A stretch of 24,107 nt of DNA from JABDDM01 sp038240295 (GTDB lineage Bacteria > Bacteroidota > Ignavibacteria > Palsa-1295), in the NCBI GenBank assembly GCA_038240295.1, contig JBBSDW010000031.1:1-24107 (forward strand), read 5' to 3'. Both the position numbers and the translations under genes were made by a program. Of the stretch, positions 7,078 to 15,296 are shown in pieces. A model generated the notes under the pieces. The model searched no databases and was not told the DNA's origin. It worked only from the letters and a program-made list of their open reading frames with translations. How positions within the stretch are numbered: the stretch's first letter is position 1; every line of letters begins with the position of its first letter.

Positions 7078-8856
7078 ATGATTGCAGTTCTTGCAAGTGT
7101 ATTTTGCTTGCAGATTATTTCAGGTTGTGGCCCATCGCTTACTCGTACGGCTACGGTTGCTTGTCCGACGCCGCCCGTCCCGATCTGCGTTCCGTCACGT
7201 TCGACACTTGTCACGCTCGACACATCGCGCCCACAAGCTGGAAAATTCTACAAGCATATCACGCTGCTGCCGGAAGGCGTGAACAGCGGTGCCGATGATA
7301 ATGCGATCACGTTCATTCCAGACAAAACCGGCAAGCTTATCGCGGTTGTCAGTTCGGACCGTGCGATGATCGCATCCGAACCGAGGCACACTGTCCAACG
7401 GATGTTCGCAGCGCCATACGTTAATACGACGAGTTATGGAACGGTGATTTCCATGCACGAAGAAGCCTCACCGCTACCCTGCGGTGCGGGATGCTGGTCG
7501 CCGGCAGATCAAAAATTTTATTTCACCGCAAAAGCGGAGAACAGCGATCCGGACGACTTCGATATTTATAGTGCGCAGGTCGAATTCGAAGGCGCAATCC
7601 CGCACCTTACGCATATCGATACGCTTGCGGGGGTGAACCTCGTAAATTATTTCGATGGACAGCCTGCGATCACCTCGGATGGACTCACGATCTATTTCAC
7701 CAGCGATCGGCATGGCGGCGAAGGTGGGACGGACATCTGGTATTCTACGCGTCAAAGCATCAGCTCCAGACAGTGGGCCGAGCCAAGACCGCTGCCGGCA
7801 CCGATCAACACCCCCTGCGACGAGATATCGCCTTCGTTAAGTCACGACGGCACCTTGCTTTTCTTTGCATCGAATGGTCACGCGACGGTAGGCGGCTATG
7901 ATCTCTTCAAGTCCAAGTCGGTATCAACAGGCGGATCAGGTGCACCGCTCTGGGCATCGCCCGAAAATCTCGGTGTGCCGATCAATACGCCATACGATGA
8001 GGTCTTTCCCTATTCGCTGAACGACACAGCCTTCTTTTATACCTCGAATCAACCTGCCTCGATCGGTGGCCGAAACATTTATACGCTGACGCGTACATTC
8101 CTGCCGCTCAAAACGAACGACCGCGTCGTCGCCGAATTGCCAAACTCGTCTGTCGTTATTTTCGATTCGGTTGCGATTCGTGACTCGATCTTCAAGGCAC
8201 TCGCCAATGTGCCGGTGGTGATCAATGGACATGTAAATCAAACTGGTCGCGATAGCGCCGATCTTATTGTGACCGACCCAGCTACCCAGCAGGAACTGGC
8301 CGACAAGAAGGTTGTGCCGTCTGGTGATTTCAAATTGCTTTTGCGTCGCGGCAAGCAATACGACGTCAGTGTCCGAAATGACAATTCTTTTTATGACACC
8401 AAGCATCTCGATCTTAGGAATTCGATCGATACAATGATGGCGATGCAATTCGCGCTGCCGGACACGCTCGTACTCCGCATCAATTTTCCATTCGACGATT
8501 ATCTCCATCCGTACGAATACATCCTCGGCGATAGCGGCGAACAGCTTGACGTAACCTGGGAGCATTCTCTGGATATGGTGGCGCAATCGGCGAAGTCGTC
8601 GCTTTCGCGGCTCAAGGAGATCGTGCTGATCGGACACACCGATTCGCTCGGCACCGATGTGTACAACGAACAGCTCGGCATTCTGCGTGCTACGTTCGTA
8701 AAAAAGGAACTCGTTGAGCGAGGTCTTCCAGCCTCGAAGATCCGCATTGAAACGAAGGGCCGTACGGTGCCGATCGATCGTCGCACAACAGAATCGGATG
8801 AAATTTTCAGGCTGCGCTCGCGTCGCGTGGAGTTTGTAAAAGTATTCAAGCAATAG
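7078..8856 (+). CDS. PorE-like lipoprotein: PD40 beta-propeller, CRD-like domain and C-terminal OmpA domain
   Basis: A 592-residue lipoprotein from ATG 7078 (lipobox I14-S-G-C17). That start gives a signal peptide with no positive charge, whereas the in-frame TTG at 7048 adds SAPRRSQGT and supplies two arginines, so TTG 7048 is a serious alternative. Domains in order: PD40/WD40-like propeller blades (about 192-225 AITSDGLTIYFTSDR, 246-280 SLSHDGTLLFFASN, 304-336 with IGGRNIYT), a carboxypeptidase-regulatory-like domain (about 374-445, VVINGHVNQ to YDVSVRND), and an OmpA peptidoglycan-binding domain (about 461-592). The OmpA Asp in IGHTDSLG and Arg in ILRATF, which bind diaminopimelate in the family, are kept. 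PorE of the type IX secretion system has TPR-WD40-CRD-OmpA; here the TPR part is missing. It probably tethers an outer-membrane complex to the cell wall. First gene of a three-gene operon. Confidence 0.87.
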   Translation: MIAVLASVFCLQIISGCGPSLTRTATVACPTPPVPICVPSRSTLVTLDTSRPQAGKFYKHITLLPEGVNSGADDNAITFIPDKTGKLIAVVSSDRAMIASEPRHTVQRMFAAPYVNTTSYGTVISMHEEASPLPCGAGCWSPADQKFYFTAKAENSDPDDFDIYSAQVEFEGAIPHLTHIDTLAGVNLVNYFDGQPAITSDGLTIYFTSDRHGGEGGTDIWYSTRQSISSRQWAEPRPLPAPINTPCDEISPSLSHDGTLLFFASNGHATVGGYDLFKSKSVSTGGSGAPLWASPENLGVPINTPYDEVFPYSLNDTAFFYTSNQPASIGGRNIYTLTRTFLPLKTNDRVVAELPNSSVVIFDSVAIRDSIFKALANVPVVINGHVNQTGRDSADLIVTDPATQQELADKKVVPSGDFKLLLRRGKQYDVSVRNDNSFYDTKHLDLRNSIDTMMAMQFALPDTLVLRINFPFDDYLHPYEYILGDSGEQLDVTWEHSLDMVAQSAKSSLSRLKEIVLIGHTDSLGTDVYNEQLGILRATFVKKELVERGLPASKIRIETKGRTVPIDRRTTESDEIFRLRSRRVEFVKVFKQ

Positions 8857-8860
8857 GACA

Positions 8861-10258
8861 GTGACTACTTCAACACATCAGCGAAAACGCTTATCGAGAG
8901 CTCTCACGCTCGCAATATTGTTTGGACTCAGCGGGCTTCTTTCGAGCTGTATCACGCGCTCCGAAATGGATTACTATACGATCACCGCGCGCGACACGAC
9001 GGTTCATGAGACAGCCAAAAATATTCCAGGATCGGCCGCAGACAATGGTGTCGTCTTTCCATCCTCGCGCGATATTCAGATCGAACGCCAAACGATGAGT
9101 TACGACTCTTCGAGCGAACGCGATTATCCCGCGTTCATGCGCTATGGGTTTCTTGAACTCGCAGGACTTGTTACCGGGTCGGGATATGCTGGAGTTGGCC
9201 CTGGCCTCTTCGGCGCTTACTCGCTGCTCGATACGTTGGGACCTGCTGGATCGTTTGTGACAAAAAATCGTCCGAATAATATCTTCAAAGGAATGATCGT
9301 TCGTGTGCTTCCCATTGAATTTCGACTGCGGTGGTTCAACGATGCGCGAGATTGGACGATCGGCACGCATTTGATGGAATATTTTGCACGCAGCGATAAG
9401 GATTACCTCCTGAGCTTCGCAAACGTGTATATCAAAAAGCGTTACTGGATCCGCGAGCGTATCCCATACATCTTTGCAACCCCCTTTGTCGGATTTTCTC
9501 TGGCTCCTTCGCTCTATGTAAATGCCGGGGCTGAGTTGCAGTTTGGCTCTTACGGTGGTATGAATCTGCGAGCTTACGCAGGGTATATTGGTGGCTTCGA
9601 TCTCACAACTAAAAAGACAGTTGATTTCCCCTATGTCGGTCTGGGAGTAAGCGTACTCGATTTTACCAATCGCGTTATCGAGACGGAGCGTCAGTGGAAG
9701 GATTACACGCATTCCGCAGTCGAAGTATCGGCGATCGACCTTATGGGTATCCACGCGTTTACGCAGACCAATAATCTTTTCGATACAACGCTTCATCTGC
9801 CGATCACGGGAGCAGGTATCCGAATTGCGACGGCGCATTTTCCGCTGCCCGTTGCAGATGGTCACTTCTGGGCCGGCACGACGCTCTTCAATTTTTTCTC
9901 GACCGGCTTCTCGCAAAGCAGTTTTAGTGTGCTGCCGCTGCGCATCGGTTACCGGAAATATTTTATTGCCGAAGATCTTTCACTCGAGCCATCGATCGAA
10001 TTCAATTATTATCCGTCGCTCTACGTAAATGTAAGTGCGAAGCTGAAGCTCGATACATTCCTGGGTTATACGTTCAGCCTTGTGGGAGGCTATGCTGGAG
10101 GTTCGACCGGAGCCTTTGTTTCATCGCTGCTATATTCGAACCTCAGTCCGCAGTCGGTGAATTTTGGCTCGATCTATATGGGAGTGTCCTTTGGCATCAA
10201 GGATTATATGCTGACGCCGGAACGTGTGGCGATCGAACGAGCTAACGAACCGCAATGA
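8861..10258 (+). CDS. Outer-membrane beta-barrel lipoprotein (hypothetical)
   Basis: A 465-residue protein of no recognised family. GTG 8861 lies four bases after the upstream stop, with AGGA just before it, and gives a basic n-region (HQRKRLSR) and a signal peptide ending in a lipobox-like L27-S-S-C30. After about residue 85 the chain has alternating hydrophobic/aromatic strands with Gly/Tyr turns (YVGLGVSVLDF, FNYYPSLYVNVSAKLKLD, SLVGGYAGG), as in a barrel. The C terminus is polar (ERANEPQ) and not the usual terminal aromatic, so the barrel may be followed by a short tail. Its stop overlaps the start of the next lipoprotein gene (ATGA), and it follows the PorE-like gene directly. The three products may form one envelope complex; this is inferred from gene order only. 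Confidence 0.8.
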   Translation: MTTSTHQRKRLSRALTLAILFGLSGLLSSCITRSEMDYYTITARDTTVHETAKNIPGSAADNGVVFPSSRDIQIERQTMSYDSSSERDYPAFMRYGFLELAGLVTGSGYAGVGPGLFGAYSLLDTLGPAGSFVTKNRPNNIFKGMIVRVLPIEFRLRWFNDARDWTIGTHLMEYFARSDKDYLLSFANVYIKKRYWIRERIPYIFATPFVGFSLAPSLYVNAGAELQFGSYGGMNLRAYAGYIGGFDLTTKKTVDFPYVGLGVSVLDFTNRVIETERQWKDYTHSAVEVSAIDLMGIHAFTQTNNLFDTTLHLPITGAGIRIATAHFPLPVADGHFWAGTTLFNFFSTGFSQSSFSVLPLRIGYRKYFIAEDLSLEPSIEFNYYPSLYVNVSAKLKLDTFLGYTFSLVGGYAGGSTGAFVSSLLYSNLSPQSVNFGSIYMGVSFGIKDYMLTPERVAIERANEPQ

Positions 10259-10830
10259 AAAAGTCGCGCACGTGGCTGATGTTCGTCGTGCTCTGTAGCT
10301 GTTGGGTGATGGGCTGCGATCCGAGCAGGTTCTACCTCGAATCGACACATCCGATCACCTGCCGCATCTTCGCTCCAATCGCGACGGTTACGCATTCGAT
10401 CCACGATTTCACCGTGAACGAAGGGGGCGCCGTTGATATGAGCGTGGCCGAACTAACACAGTATCGGATGACAATGAACGTAAGTCTGCTCCAGGGTGAT
10501 GGTTATCGTTTAATGCTTCGTCCTGTTGCGGAGGAAAGCGTCGTCGATTCCGGGCTCGTGCTCGTTCTTTCAAAAACGCATTCACGCCTCGATTCGTCCG
10601 GACACACCATCGTCGATCTTCCGAACGTTCATCTTCGCCAAAGCGCGAGTGATCTCATCACGATTCTATCGGAGGATCACCGTTTAGAAGTAACGCTAAA
10701 CTGTGACACGATCGTCAAGCGAATGACGCCGATAAAAGAATCCGACGATCTTGTGGTGGCGCCGCTCGGCAATAGCTCGGTCCGTGTCATTGTGCCCGAT
10801 TGGAAAGAGATCGAGCCAGACGTAAAATAA
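10255..10830 (+). CDS. Small lipoprotein (hypothetical)
   Basis: A 191-residue predicted lipoprotein with a clear signal peptide (MKKSRTWLMFVVLCSCWVMG, lipobox cysteine 21). The mature part has no recognised domain. It is mainly short predicted strands (ITCRIFAPIATVTH, YRMTMNVSLLQGDGYRLMLRP, VVDSGLVLVLS, RLEVTLNCDTIV, SSVRVIVPDW), so a beta-sandwich is likely. The ATG overlaps the upstream stop by four bases (ATGA), typical of translational coupling. It is the last gene of the PorE-like operon; a strong hairpin terminator follows 34 bases after its stop. Confidence 0.8.
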   Translation: MKKSRTWLMFVVLCSCWVMGCDPSRFYLESTHPITCRIFAPIATVTHSIHDFTVNEGGAVDMSVAELTQYRMTMNVSLLQGDGYRLMLRPVAEESVVDSGLVLVLSKTHSRLDSSGHTIVDLPNVHLRQSASDLITILSEDHRLEVTLNCDTIVKRMTPIKESDDLVVAPLGNSSVRVIVPDWKEIEPDVK

Positions 10831-10864
10831 CTGCCCAAAATAACTTGCGACCGGTGGAGAAATT

Positions 10865-10902
10865 AAAAAGCCTCACACCATTTGCATGGTGAGAGGCTTT
10901 TT
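10865..10902. terminator. Bidirectional Rho-independent terminator
   Basis: A near-perfect inverted repeat of 16 bases per arm (AAAAAGCCTCACACCA and TGGTGAGAGGCTTTTT) around a 6-base loop, with one mismatch. It has a T-run on its right and an A-run on its left, so it can end transcription from both sides. It lies between the convergent small lipoprotein gene and the HU gene. Confidence 0.93.
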
Positions 10903-10918
10903 CAGATTTGGCCAACTG

Positions 10919-11194
10919 TTATTTTGCGACTGCGTCCTTCAACGTCTTTCCCGCAGTAAAGCGCGGCACCTTGCGTGCAGGGATCTTTAGCGTCGCGCCA
11001 GTCTGCGGGTTTCGCCCGAGACGCGCAGCACGTTTGCTTACTTTGAATGTACCAAATCCGACAAGGGCAACGGGGTTACCTTTTTTCAGTGACTTGGTGA
11101 TCGACTGCGTCATCGCGTTGATCGCGCGATCGGCATCCGCTTTAGACAGGCCGGTTTGGGCAGCCACGGCTTCGATGAGTTCTGCTTTATTCAT
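10919..11194 (-). CDS. HU/IHF-family nucleoid DNA-binding protein
   Basis: A 91-residue protein, the usual length for HU. It has the N-terminal helix pair (MNKAELIEAVAAQTGLSKAD), the VALVGFGTFKV strand at 43-52, the signature GRNPQTG at 60-66 with the DNA-intercalating Pro63, and the C-terminal basic helix (PRFTAGKTLKDAVAK). HU forms dimers that bend DNA and shape the nucleoid. It is most like the alpha/beta HU type, not IHF, but this cannot be settled by eye. It is a single-gene unit: the bidirectional terminator lies 17 bases after its stop and a gene-poor 282-base stretch lies upstream. Confidence 0.97.
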   Translation of the reverse strand: MNKAELIEAVAAQTGLSKADADRAINAMTQSITKSLKKGNPVALVGFGTFKVSKRAARLGRNPQTGATLKIPARKVPRFTAGKTLKDAVAK

Positions 11195-11303
11195 AAGTGT
11201 ACCGAGGTGTTAGGGCCCGAGTCCATCATGTGCCGACGTTGCCCGAGCCAGGGACGAAAAAATGTGGTTACGCCCATTTGGAGTCTGGCCGCTTCCACGG
11301 ATC
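11195..11303. other. Upstream region of the HU gene
   Basis: This stretch must hold the HU promoter and leader. I see no clear Bacteroidetes-type promoter pair (TTTG and TAnnTTTG) on the minus strand. A short direct repeat CTCGGGC appears twice on the minus strand about 35 bases apart; its meaning is unclear. Confidence 0.3.
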
Positions 11304-11480
11304 ATGAAACAACAACTTTTGTTCGTCGCAACGCTTACGATCGCGCTGCACTGCTTTGCTTTTTTCAATTGCTATGAAGCAACTTATTGCTACGAAGCTA
11401 CTCAATTTCCCGAGCGATTCCAAGGAATTCAGGTGAAATATTCTTTGCAAGATTTGGTTCGATGTGTGAACCCTTTTTAG
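11304..11480 (+). CDS. Possible 58-residue secreted peptide (doubtful)
   Basis: A short frame from ATG 11304 that begins with a good signal peptide (MKQQLLFVATLTIALHCFAF), then a short tandem motif (NCYEATYCYEAT) made by an 18-base repeat, and a polar tail ending RCVNPF. Its TAG (11478-11480) overlaps the stop of the large barrel gene on the other strand (TTA on +, 11477-11479). No family is recognised. It could be a small secreted peptide, the remnant of a larger gene, or a chance frame in the stretch upstream of HU. Confidence 0.35.
   Translation: MKQQLLFVATLTIALHCFAFFNCYEATYCYEATQFPERFQGIQVKYSLQDLVRCVNPF
11368..11403 (+). repeat. 18-bp imperfect tandem repeat
   Basis: ATTGCTATGAAGCAACTT is followed at once by ATTGCTACGAAGCTACTC; 15 of 18 bases match. 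It lies in the stretch between the HU gene and the large barrel gene and gives the CYEATYCYEAT sequence in the doubtful small peptide. Confidence 0.7.
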
Positions 11481-13636
11481 AATTTCCATTCCACGCTCAA
11501 ATGCGATTCCACCTGTTCGGAATACGTTGGGGTTGTTTCATTGCTTGCCGTGCTTCGAACGAAACTATACCAGATCTCCCCAAAAAGTTGAGGGCCGCTT
11601 GGAGAGATACGAATAATCGTGAACGACGCGAGCGGGCCTATTCGGTTTTGTTGGTCGACGAGTGAGAGTGAACTGGCGCCTATCACTGCCCGATCGATCC
11701 CAGTATGCCGAAGAAAAAATGCGCGACCGCCAAGACGGAATTGAAACGGATCGCCGGTGTAAGACGCGTTCTGAAGGCCGAACGTAAGCTCGGAGCTGTA
11801 TTCGAGCGTGCGAGCATCAGGGCGTTCGCTAAAGGCCCCAGCATTGTATGCGCCCCGCTCAAAGATATTTAGCTCAGAGGTAAAAAGGCAGTTTATTGCA
11901 ATCGTCGTGGTCACGTTCGGAAGCGGCACAAGTGTCGAGTCCCAGAGGTCGATCCCTCGAAGCAGATAACTTCCATCGGTGAGAAGTGGAAGCTGATCGG
12001 CATAATCGAGCACGGTATAATTCGCATAGACCTCTCCGCGAAGGAGTTCGGCAAACGAACGATGGGAATAAGCCGTTTGGGTAAAAAGTGCGATCGTCTT
12101 CGTGATGTTGTTCTGTGCACTCCGGTCGCTTTCGAGATAGACAAGGTGGTCGCGTGAAAGTCGAAGTTCGATCTGCCCTGTGAGATCTTCGGTGAAGGTA
12201 CGTGCAGCAACGAAACGTCCGCTCGAGATAAGCTCGTCGCGGTCGTCATGATTGTTCGCGTCCGGTGTATCGTAGCGCAGAATTCGTGCACTCCCTTCGA
12301 GTGAGACCGTTGTAGCGGCATCCAATTGATACCCGAAGGAGAGCAGGGCCTGCGTAAGTTTCGAACTGTAACTCGCGAGATTCAGCGCTTCGGCAAGCCG
12401 GCTCTTCGTCGCTTGATCGAGTTCTGGAATGTCGGAAGATCGAAGGGTCACGTTCTCGTCGTTTTCTTCGTAGTGCAACAATCCCACCGCCGTGAACGGG
12501 TGCTCGATCGGCGACTTCGCAAACGGATTTAATTGCCATCCGAACAGCGTGAGCTTCGCTTCACCGGTTAATCGAAGACCCGTGACATCGTTTGGAGCAA
12601 GCAGCGACGAAAGGGAAGCGCCGTTCGCGAGTACATTCGAAGCGACAGTTTCATCGAGCGTTCGTGTAATGAGCCGAGGCTCATATTCGACCGAGAGATT
12701 TGCGCCGAGGGCATTCTCGACGATCGGGTAGCTCAGCTGATCGCTGACAAGTGCACTGATCTCGCGCCGCTGCTGGCGGACCGAGGGCGAAGTTGAATCG
12801 ATCGAATAATAAAAATTCCGGCGTTGCAGACCAATATTTGCCGCAAGTTGATTGACCCCATTTCCTGCGATCGCAGAAATGAACGATGTGTGAATCCTGT
12901 CAGAGCTGTAGCGCTCGACCTGCTGTGGAAAAAAGCGTTCGTCGAGCGACGCGATGCCTTCGAAGGATGTCCCATCTGCGATCGAATAAGGTGAGGCCGA
13001 CAGATCAGCTCGGACGATCGTCCCATAATGATCGAACGGTTGAATCGATTGCCTCGCAAAGCCCGCACCTGCTCGAAAAAAAAGTAGAGAGTAGTCATTG
13101 CCGATACGCAAGCCTGCGATGCCATAGCCATCGAGAAGATTTGTTATGAGACCGAGACGTTTCACGGCCTGCTGATCGCTCGAAGAAACCGCATAGCTCG
13201 TTCCGAAAAAATTTACGAACGCACCATAGGCATTATCGCGTACGAAGGGAATGTCGCCGTTCACGAGCGCGCTTGCTTCGCTTGTGAGTGTATGGCTCTC
13301 CTGTTGAAGATTGGAGCGGCCCTCGGCGAGGACGCTCACTGTCGAAGCAAGCGAAGCATCTGGCTGTGCGAGCCTCGAAACGTAGTTGACGCTGGCGCCC
13401 CAGCGATAAAGCGTGAGAATATGTTCAAAGTCAAGCGCAACACGCGGCGCTTGATAATGCGAGATCGCAGCTATCGTATCGAGATTGGGAAGCTGCGTCA
13501 GGCCGATCGTTCGCCAGGCATTTGCGGAGCTATCCTGAGAAACTTGCGTAACGTTAATTTGTGCACGGGCCTCGCAGAACGAAGCAAGCAGGACGAGAAC
13601 CAGAAGAAGAACAAAGCGCGAGCGCGTCTGTGGCAT
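11477..13636 (-). CDS. Large outer-membrane beta-barrel protein (hypothetical)
   Basis: A 719-residue protein with a standard Sec signal peptide (MPQTRSRFVLLLVLVLLASF, cleavage after ARA25). The mature part is made almost wholly of alternating polar/hydrophobic strands of 8-12 residues with short Asp/Asn/Gly turns, and it ends in SHLSVEWKF, a terminal Phe as in BAM substrates. No TonB box, plug domain or carboxypeptidase-like N-terminal domain is seen, so it is not an obvious TonB-dependent receptor. It may be a 20-plus-stranded barrel of unknown function. It follows the DUF92-family gene by 36 bases on the same strand and is probably co-transcribed with it. Its stop overlaps the stop of a doubtful small frame on the other strand. 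Confidence 0.83.
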   Translation of the reverse strand: MPQTRSRFVLLLVLVLLASFCEARAQINVTQVSQDSSANAWRTIGLTQLPNLDTIAAISHYQAPRVALDFEHILTLYRWGASVNYVSRLAQPDASLASTVSVLAEGRSNLQQESHTLTSEASALVNGDIPFVRDNAYGAFVNFFGTSYAVSSSDQQAVKRLGLITNLLDGYGIAGLRIGNDYSLLFFRAGAGFARQSIQPFDHYGTIVRADLSASPYSIADGTSFEGIASLDERFFPQQVERYSSDRIHTSFISAIAGNGVNQLAANIGLQRRNFYYSIDSTSPSVRQQRREISALVSDQLSYPIVENALGANLSVEYEPRLITRTLDETVASNVLANGASLSSLLAPNDVTGLRLTGEAKLTLFGWQLNPFAKSPIEHPFTAVGLLHYEENDENVTLRSSDIPELDQATKSRLAEALNLASYSSKLTQALLSFGYQLDAATTVSLEGSARILRYDTPDANNHDDRDELISSGRFVAARTFTEDLTGQIELRLSRDHLVYLESDRSAQNNITKTIALFTQTAYSHRSFAELLRGEVYANYTVLDYADQLPLLTDGSYLLRGIDLWDSTLVPLPNVTTTIAINCLFTSELNIFERGAYNAGAFSERPDARTLEYSSELTFGLQNASYTGDPFQFRLGGRAFFLRHTGIDRAVIGASSLSLVDQQNRIGPLASFTIIRISPSGPQLFGEIWYSFVRSTASNETTPTYSEQVESHLSVEWKF

Positions 13637-13672
13637 TACCGGAAAATACGCGATTCTTTCACACGCCGCACG

Positions 13673-14497
13673 TCAACCAAAATGAAGCAGGAGCACAAGT
13701 GCGACGATTGCGCCGATCACGCTCGCCATCGCGTTGACGCCGTTATTGCCGATCCAGTCGAATCCGCTGATGAGCGTAACGCCGCCATCACAGTGAGCTT
13801 TTGTTTCGACGATCCTGTCGCACGTGTTGCAACGATATTTTGCCTGTACGCTGGCACCCAAAATACTATCGCTAAGCGCACCAAGAAATCCACCTGCAAT
13901 GAGCGGCACAGCCCACCGCGTAGCTTGAAATTCACAGAGCCCGCCAAGCGATCGTGACCAGAAGTGCAGCAACGCAAGCAACGCGGGAGCGGCGATACTC
14001 GCTGCGAGTCCGGCCCAGCTCACTCCGCCAGAAACCCCAGACGTGATCGGCTTGAATGTAAGAATGCTGATCGTGCGTGAGCCTAAGCGCGTGCCGATCT
14101 CCGTTGCGGAAGTATCGGCGAACATTGTTGCGATGGCTCCGAGATAGAGCATCGAGGATTCTTCGCGAAGATCGGGTCGAACGAACATGATGAGCAGCGC
14201 CGCGCACGGAACTCCACCATTGGCTGCGATCTGTTTCCAGTTGCGCTCCGAATGGCCTACGGGCTTTTTGCGATCGGTCTTTCGAGGTAGCTTCGAGAGG
14301 AGCGAGCCGATCACAAAAAAAGTAAAGAGCGCGATTGAGGCAGAAATTCCACCAATGACAAAAACAAGGGTCCCGCAAACAAAGGCCGCGATCGAGCCGC
14401 TGAACGAAAGTGCTCGCAGGCGGTAACTGGCGATCGCAACGACCCCGACGACAGGCGCAGCGAGTAGCGCATTCATCGCATCCGTTCCTAATTGCAT
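13673..14497 (-). CDS. DUF92/TIGR00297-family integral membrane protein (VTE6-like)
   Basis: A 274-residue membrane protein with about six to eight hydrophobic helices. Family motifs seen: the N-terminal LSFSGSIAAFVCGTLVFVIGG, the FADTSATEIG motif near residue 126, SGVSGGVSWAGLAAS near 153-167, and GALSDSILGASVQAKYRCN near 205-223, followed by ETKAHCDGG and WIGNNGVNAMAS. These match the DUF92 family (PF01940), which includes the cyanobacterial and plant phytyl-phosphate kinase VTE6 that salvages phytol. Whether this bacterial member phosphorylates an isoprenyl phosphate is not known; a polyprenyl-phosphate or similar lipid substrate is a reasonable guess. It starts at ATG 14497 and is divergent from the carbonic-anhydrase-like gene, with a 116-base shared upstream region. 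Confidence 0.9.
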   Translation of the reverse strand: MQLGTDAMNALLAAPVVGVVAIASYRLRALSFSGSIAAFVCGTLVFVIGGISASIALFTFFVIGSLLSKLPRKTDRKKPVGHSERNWKQIAANGGVPCAALLIMFVRPDLREESSMLYLGAIATMFADTSATEIGTRLGSRTISILTFKPITSGVSGGVSWAGLAASIAAPALLALLHFWSRSLGGLCEFQATRWAVPLIAGGFLGALSDSILGASVQAKYRCNTCDRIVETKAHCDGGVTLISGFDWIGNNGVNAMASVIGAIVALVLLLHFG

Positions 14498-14613
14498 TCT
14501 TCTTACTTATACCTCAAGTGTGCGTTGAAAGTGACCGATTCATGACAAGACTCGCCGCGTAGGAACAACCCTTCGCCGAAACATGTAGAATTATTAACTG
14601 AAAAATACGCACG

Positions 14614-15204
14614 ATGCAGCACGAACGAACGATTGAAGCGGAAGTTGAAACGGGAAAGCTTTATGCCTTCGATGGAAAATCTCCAAAAGTGCATCCATCC
14701 GTTTTTCTCGCCGCAGGCTCCCGAGTGATCGGAGATGTTGAAATTGCCGAAGGCTGCAGTGTTTGGTTCAACGCGGTCATTCGTGGCGATGTTGAGCGGG
14801 TGCGCATTGGACGCCATACGAATATTCAGGATAACGTCGTTATTCATGTCACGCATTTCGCCAATCCGACAGAGGTTGGGGACCGAGTAACGGTCGGGCA
14901 TTCTGCGGTTTTACATGGATGCACGGTTCGTGACGGAGCGCTCATCGGGATGAACTCCGTCGTGCTCGACCGCGCAGTGATCGGTGAGGGCTCGCTCGTC
15001 GCTGCCGGAGCAATGGTGCGGCCGGGCACACGGACGCCAGATGGTGTTCTTATCGCCGGAGTGCCGGCAAAGGTGATTCGAGACTTGACCGAGGATGAGA
15101 GAATAATGGTAGCAGAGGGGGCTGAGAATTATATGCTCTACGTAAAGCATTTCCGCGAGGAACTTCCAATGCGCCCGTGGGACCTTGGGACCTTCGCAAA
15201 ATAA
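14614..15204 (+). CDS. Gamma-carbonic-anhydrase-family protein (YrdA/CamH-like left-handed beta-helix)
   Basis: A 196-residue hexapeptide-repeat protein. The repeats run through most of the chain ([LIV]-G-x-x-x-x patterns such as RVIGDVEIAEG, VTVGHSAVLHG, ALIGMNSVVLDRAVIGEGSLVAAGAMV), and the C-terminal helix packs as in the family. The three expected zinc ligands are His81 (in VIHVTH), His96 (in TVGHS) and His101 (LHGC); the conserved Arg58 and Asp60 (VIRGD) and the DNVVIH strand are present. It lacks the acidic loop of the Methanosarcina Cam enzyme, so it is of the CamH/YrdA type, where carbonic anhydrase activity is often not shown. There is a slightly longer N terminus of about 15 residues. 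It is a cytoplasmic trimer in the family. Probably a single gene, divergent from the DUF92 gene. Confidence 0.92.
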   Translation: MQHERTIEAEVETGKLYAFDGKSPKVHPSVFLAAGSRVIGDVEIAEGCSVWFNAVIRGDVERVRIGRHTNIQDNVVIHVTHFANPTEVGDRVTVGHSAVLHGCTVRDGALIGMNSVVLDRAVIGEGSLVAAGAMVRPGTRTPDGVLIAGVPAKVIRDLTEDERIMVAEGAENYMLYVKHFREELPMRPWDLGTFAK

Positions 15205-15254
15205 TATGAATCGGGGAGAGTGTAACAATCGCCGAGACTCATGTGTCGAGTATA

Positions 15255-15280
15255 TGATGGTTTGGAAAACCAAACGATCA
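15255..15280. promoter_or_regulatory. Inverted repeat 1 upstream of the ECF sigma gene
   Basis: TGATGGTTTGG and CCAAACGATCA can pair (11 bases per arm, one mismatch) around an AAAA loop. It lacks a T-run on the + strand, so it is not a standard terminator. It could be an operator, an RNA processing site or a leader structure. Confidence 0.6.
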
Positions 15281-15296
15281 CCGGCAGCAGACTTGG

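Noticed and set aside
7936..8853. 305-codon open frame on the minus strand inside the PorE-like gene
   Set aside because: It lies antisense to a gene with clear PD40 and OmpA motifs. Its protein is rich in Arg, His and Cys, and no family motif or start context is seen; such frames arise from the codon bias of the real gene.
8891..9916. 341-codon open frame on the minus strand inside the barrel lipoprotein gene
   Set aside because: It is antisense to a gene with a signal peptide and operon spacing. The product is basic and cysteine-rich with no recognisable domain.
12886..13957. Several + strand frames (up to 221 codons) across the large barrel gene and DUF92 gene
   Set aside because: They are antisense to two genes with clear signal peptide or family motifs, and their products have no sensible composition.
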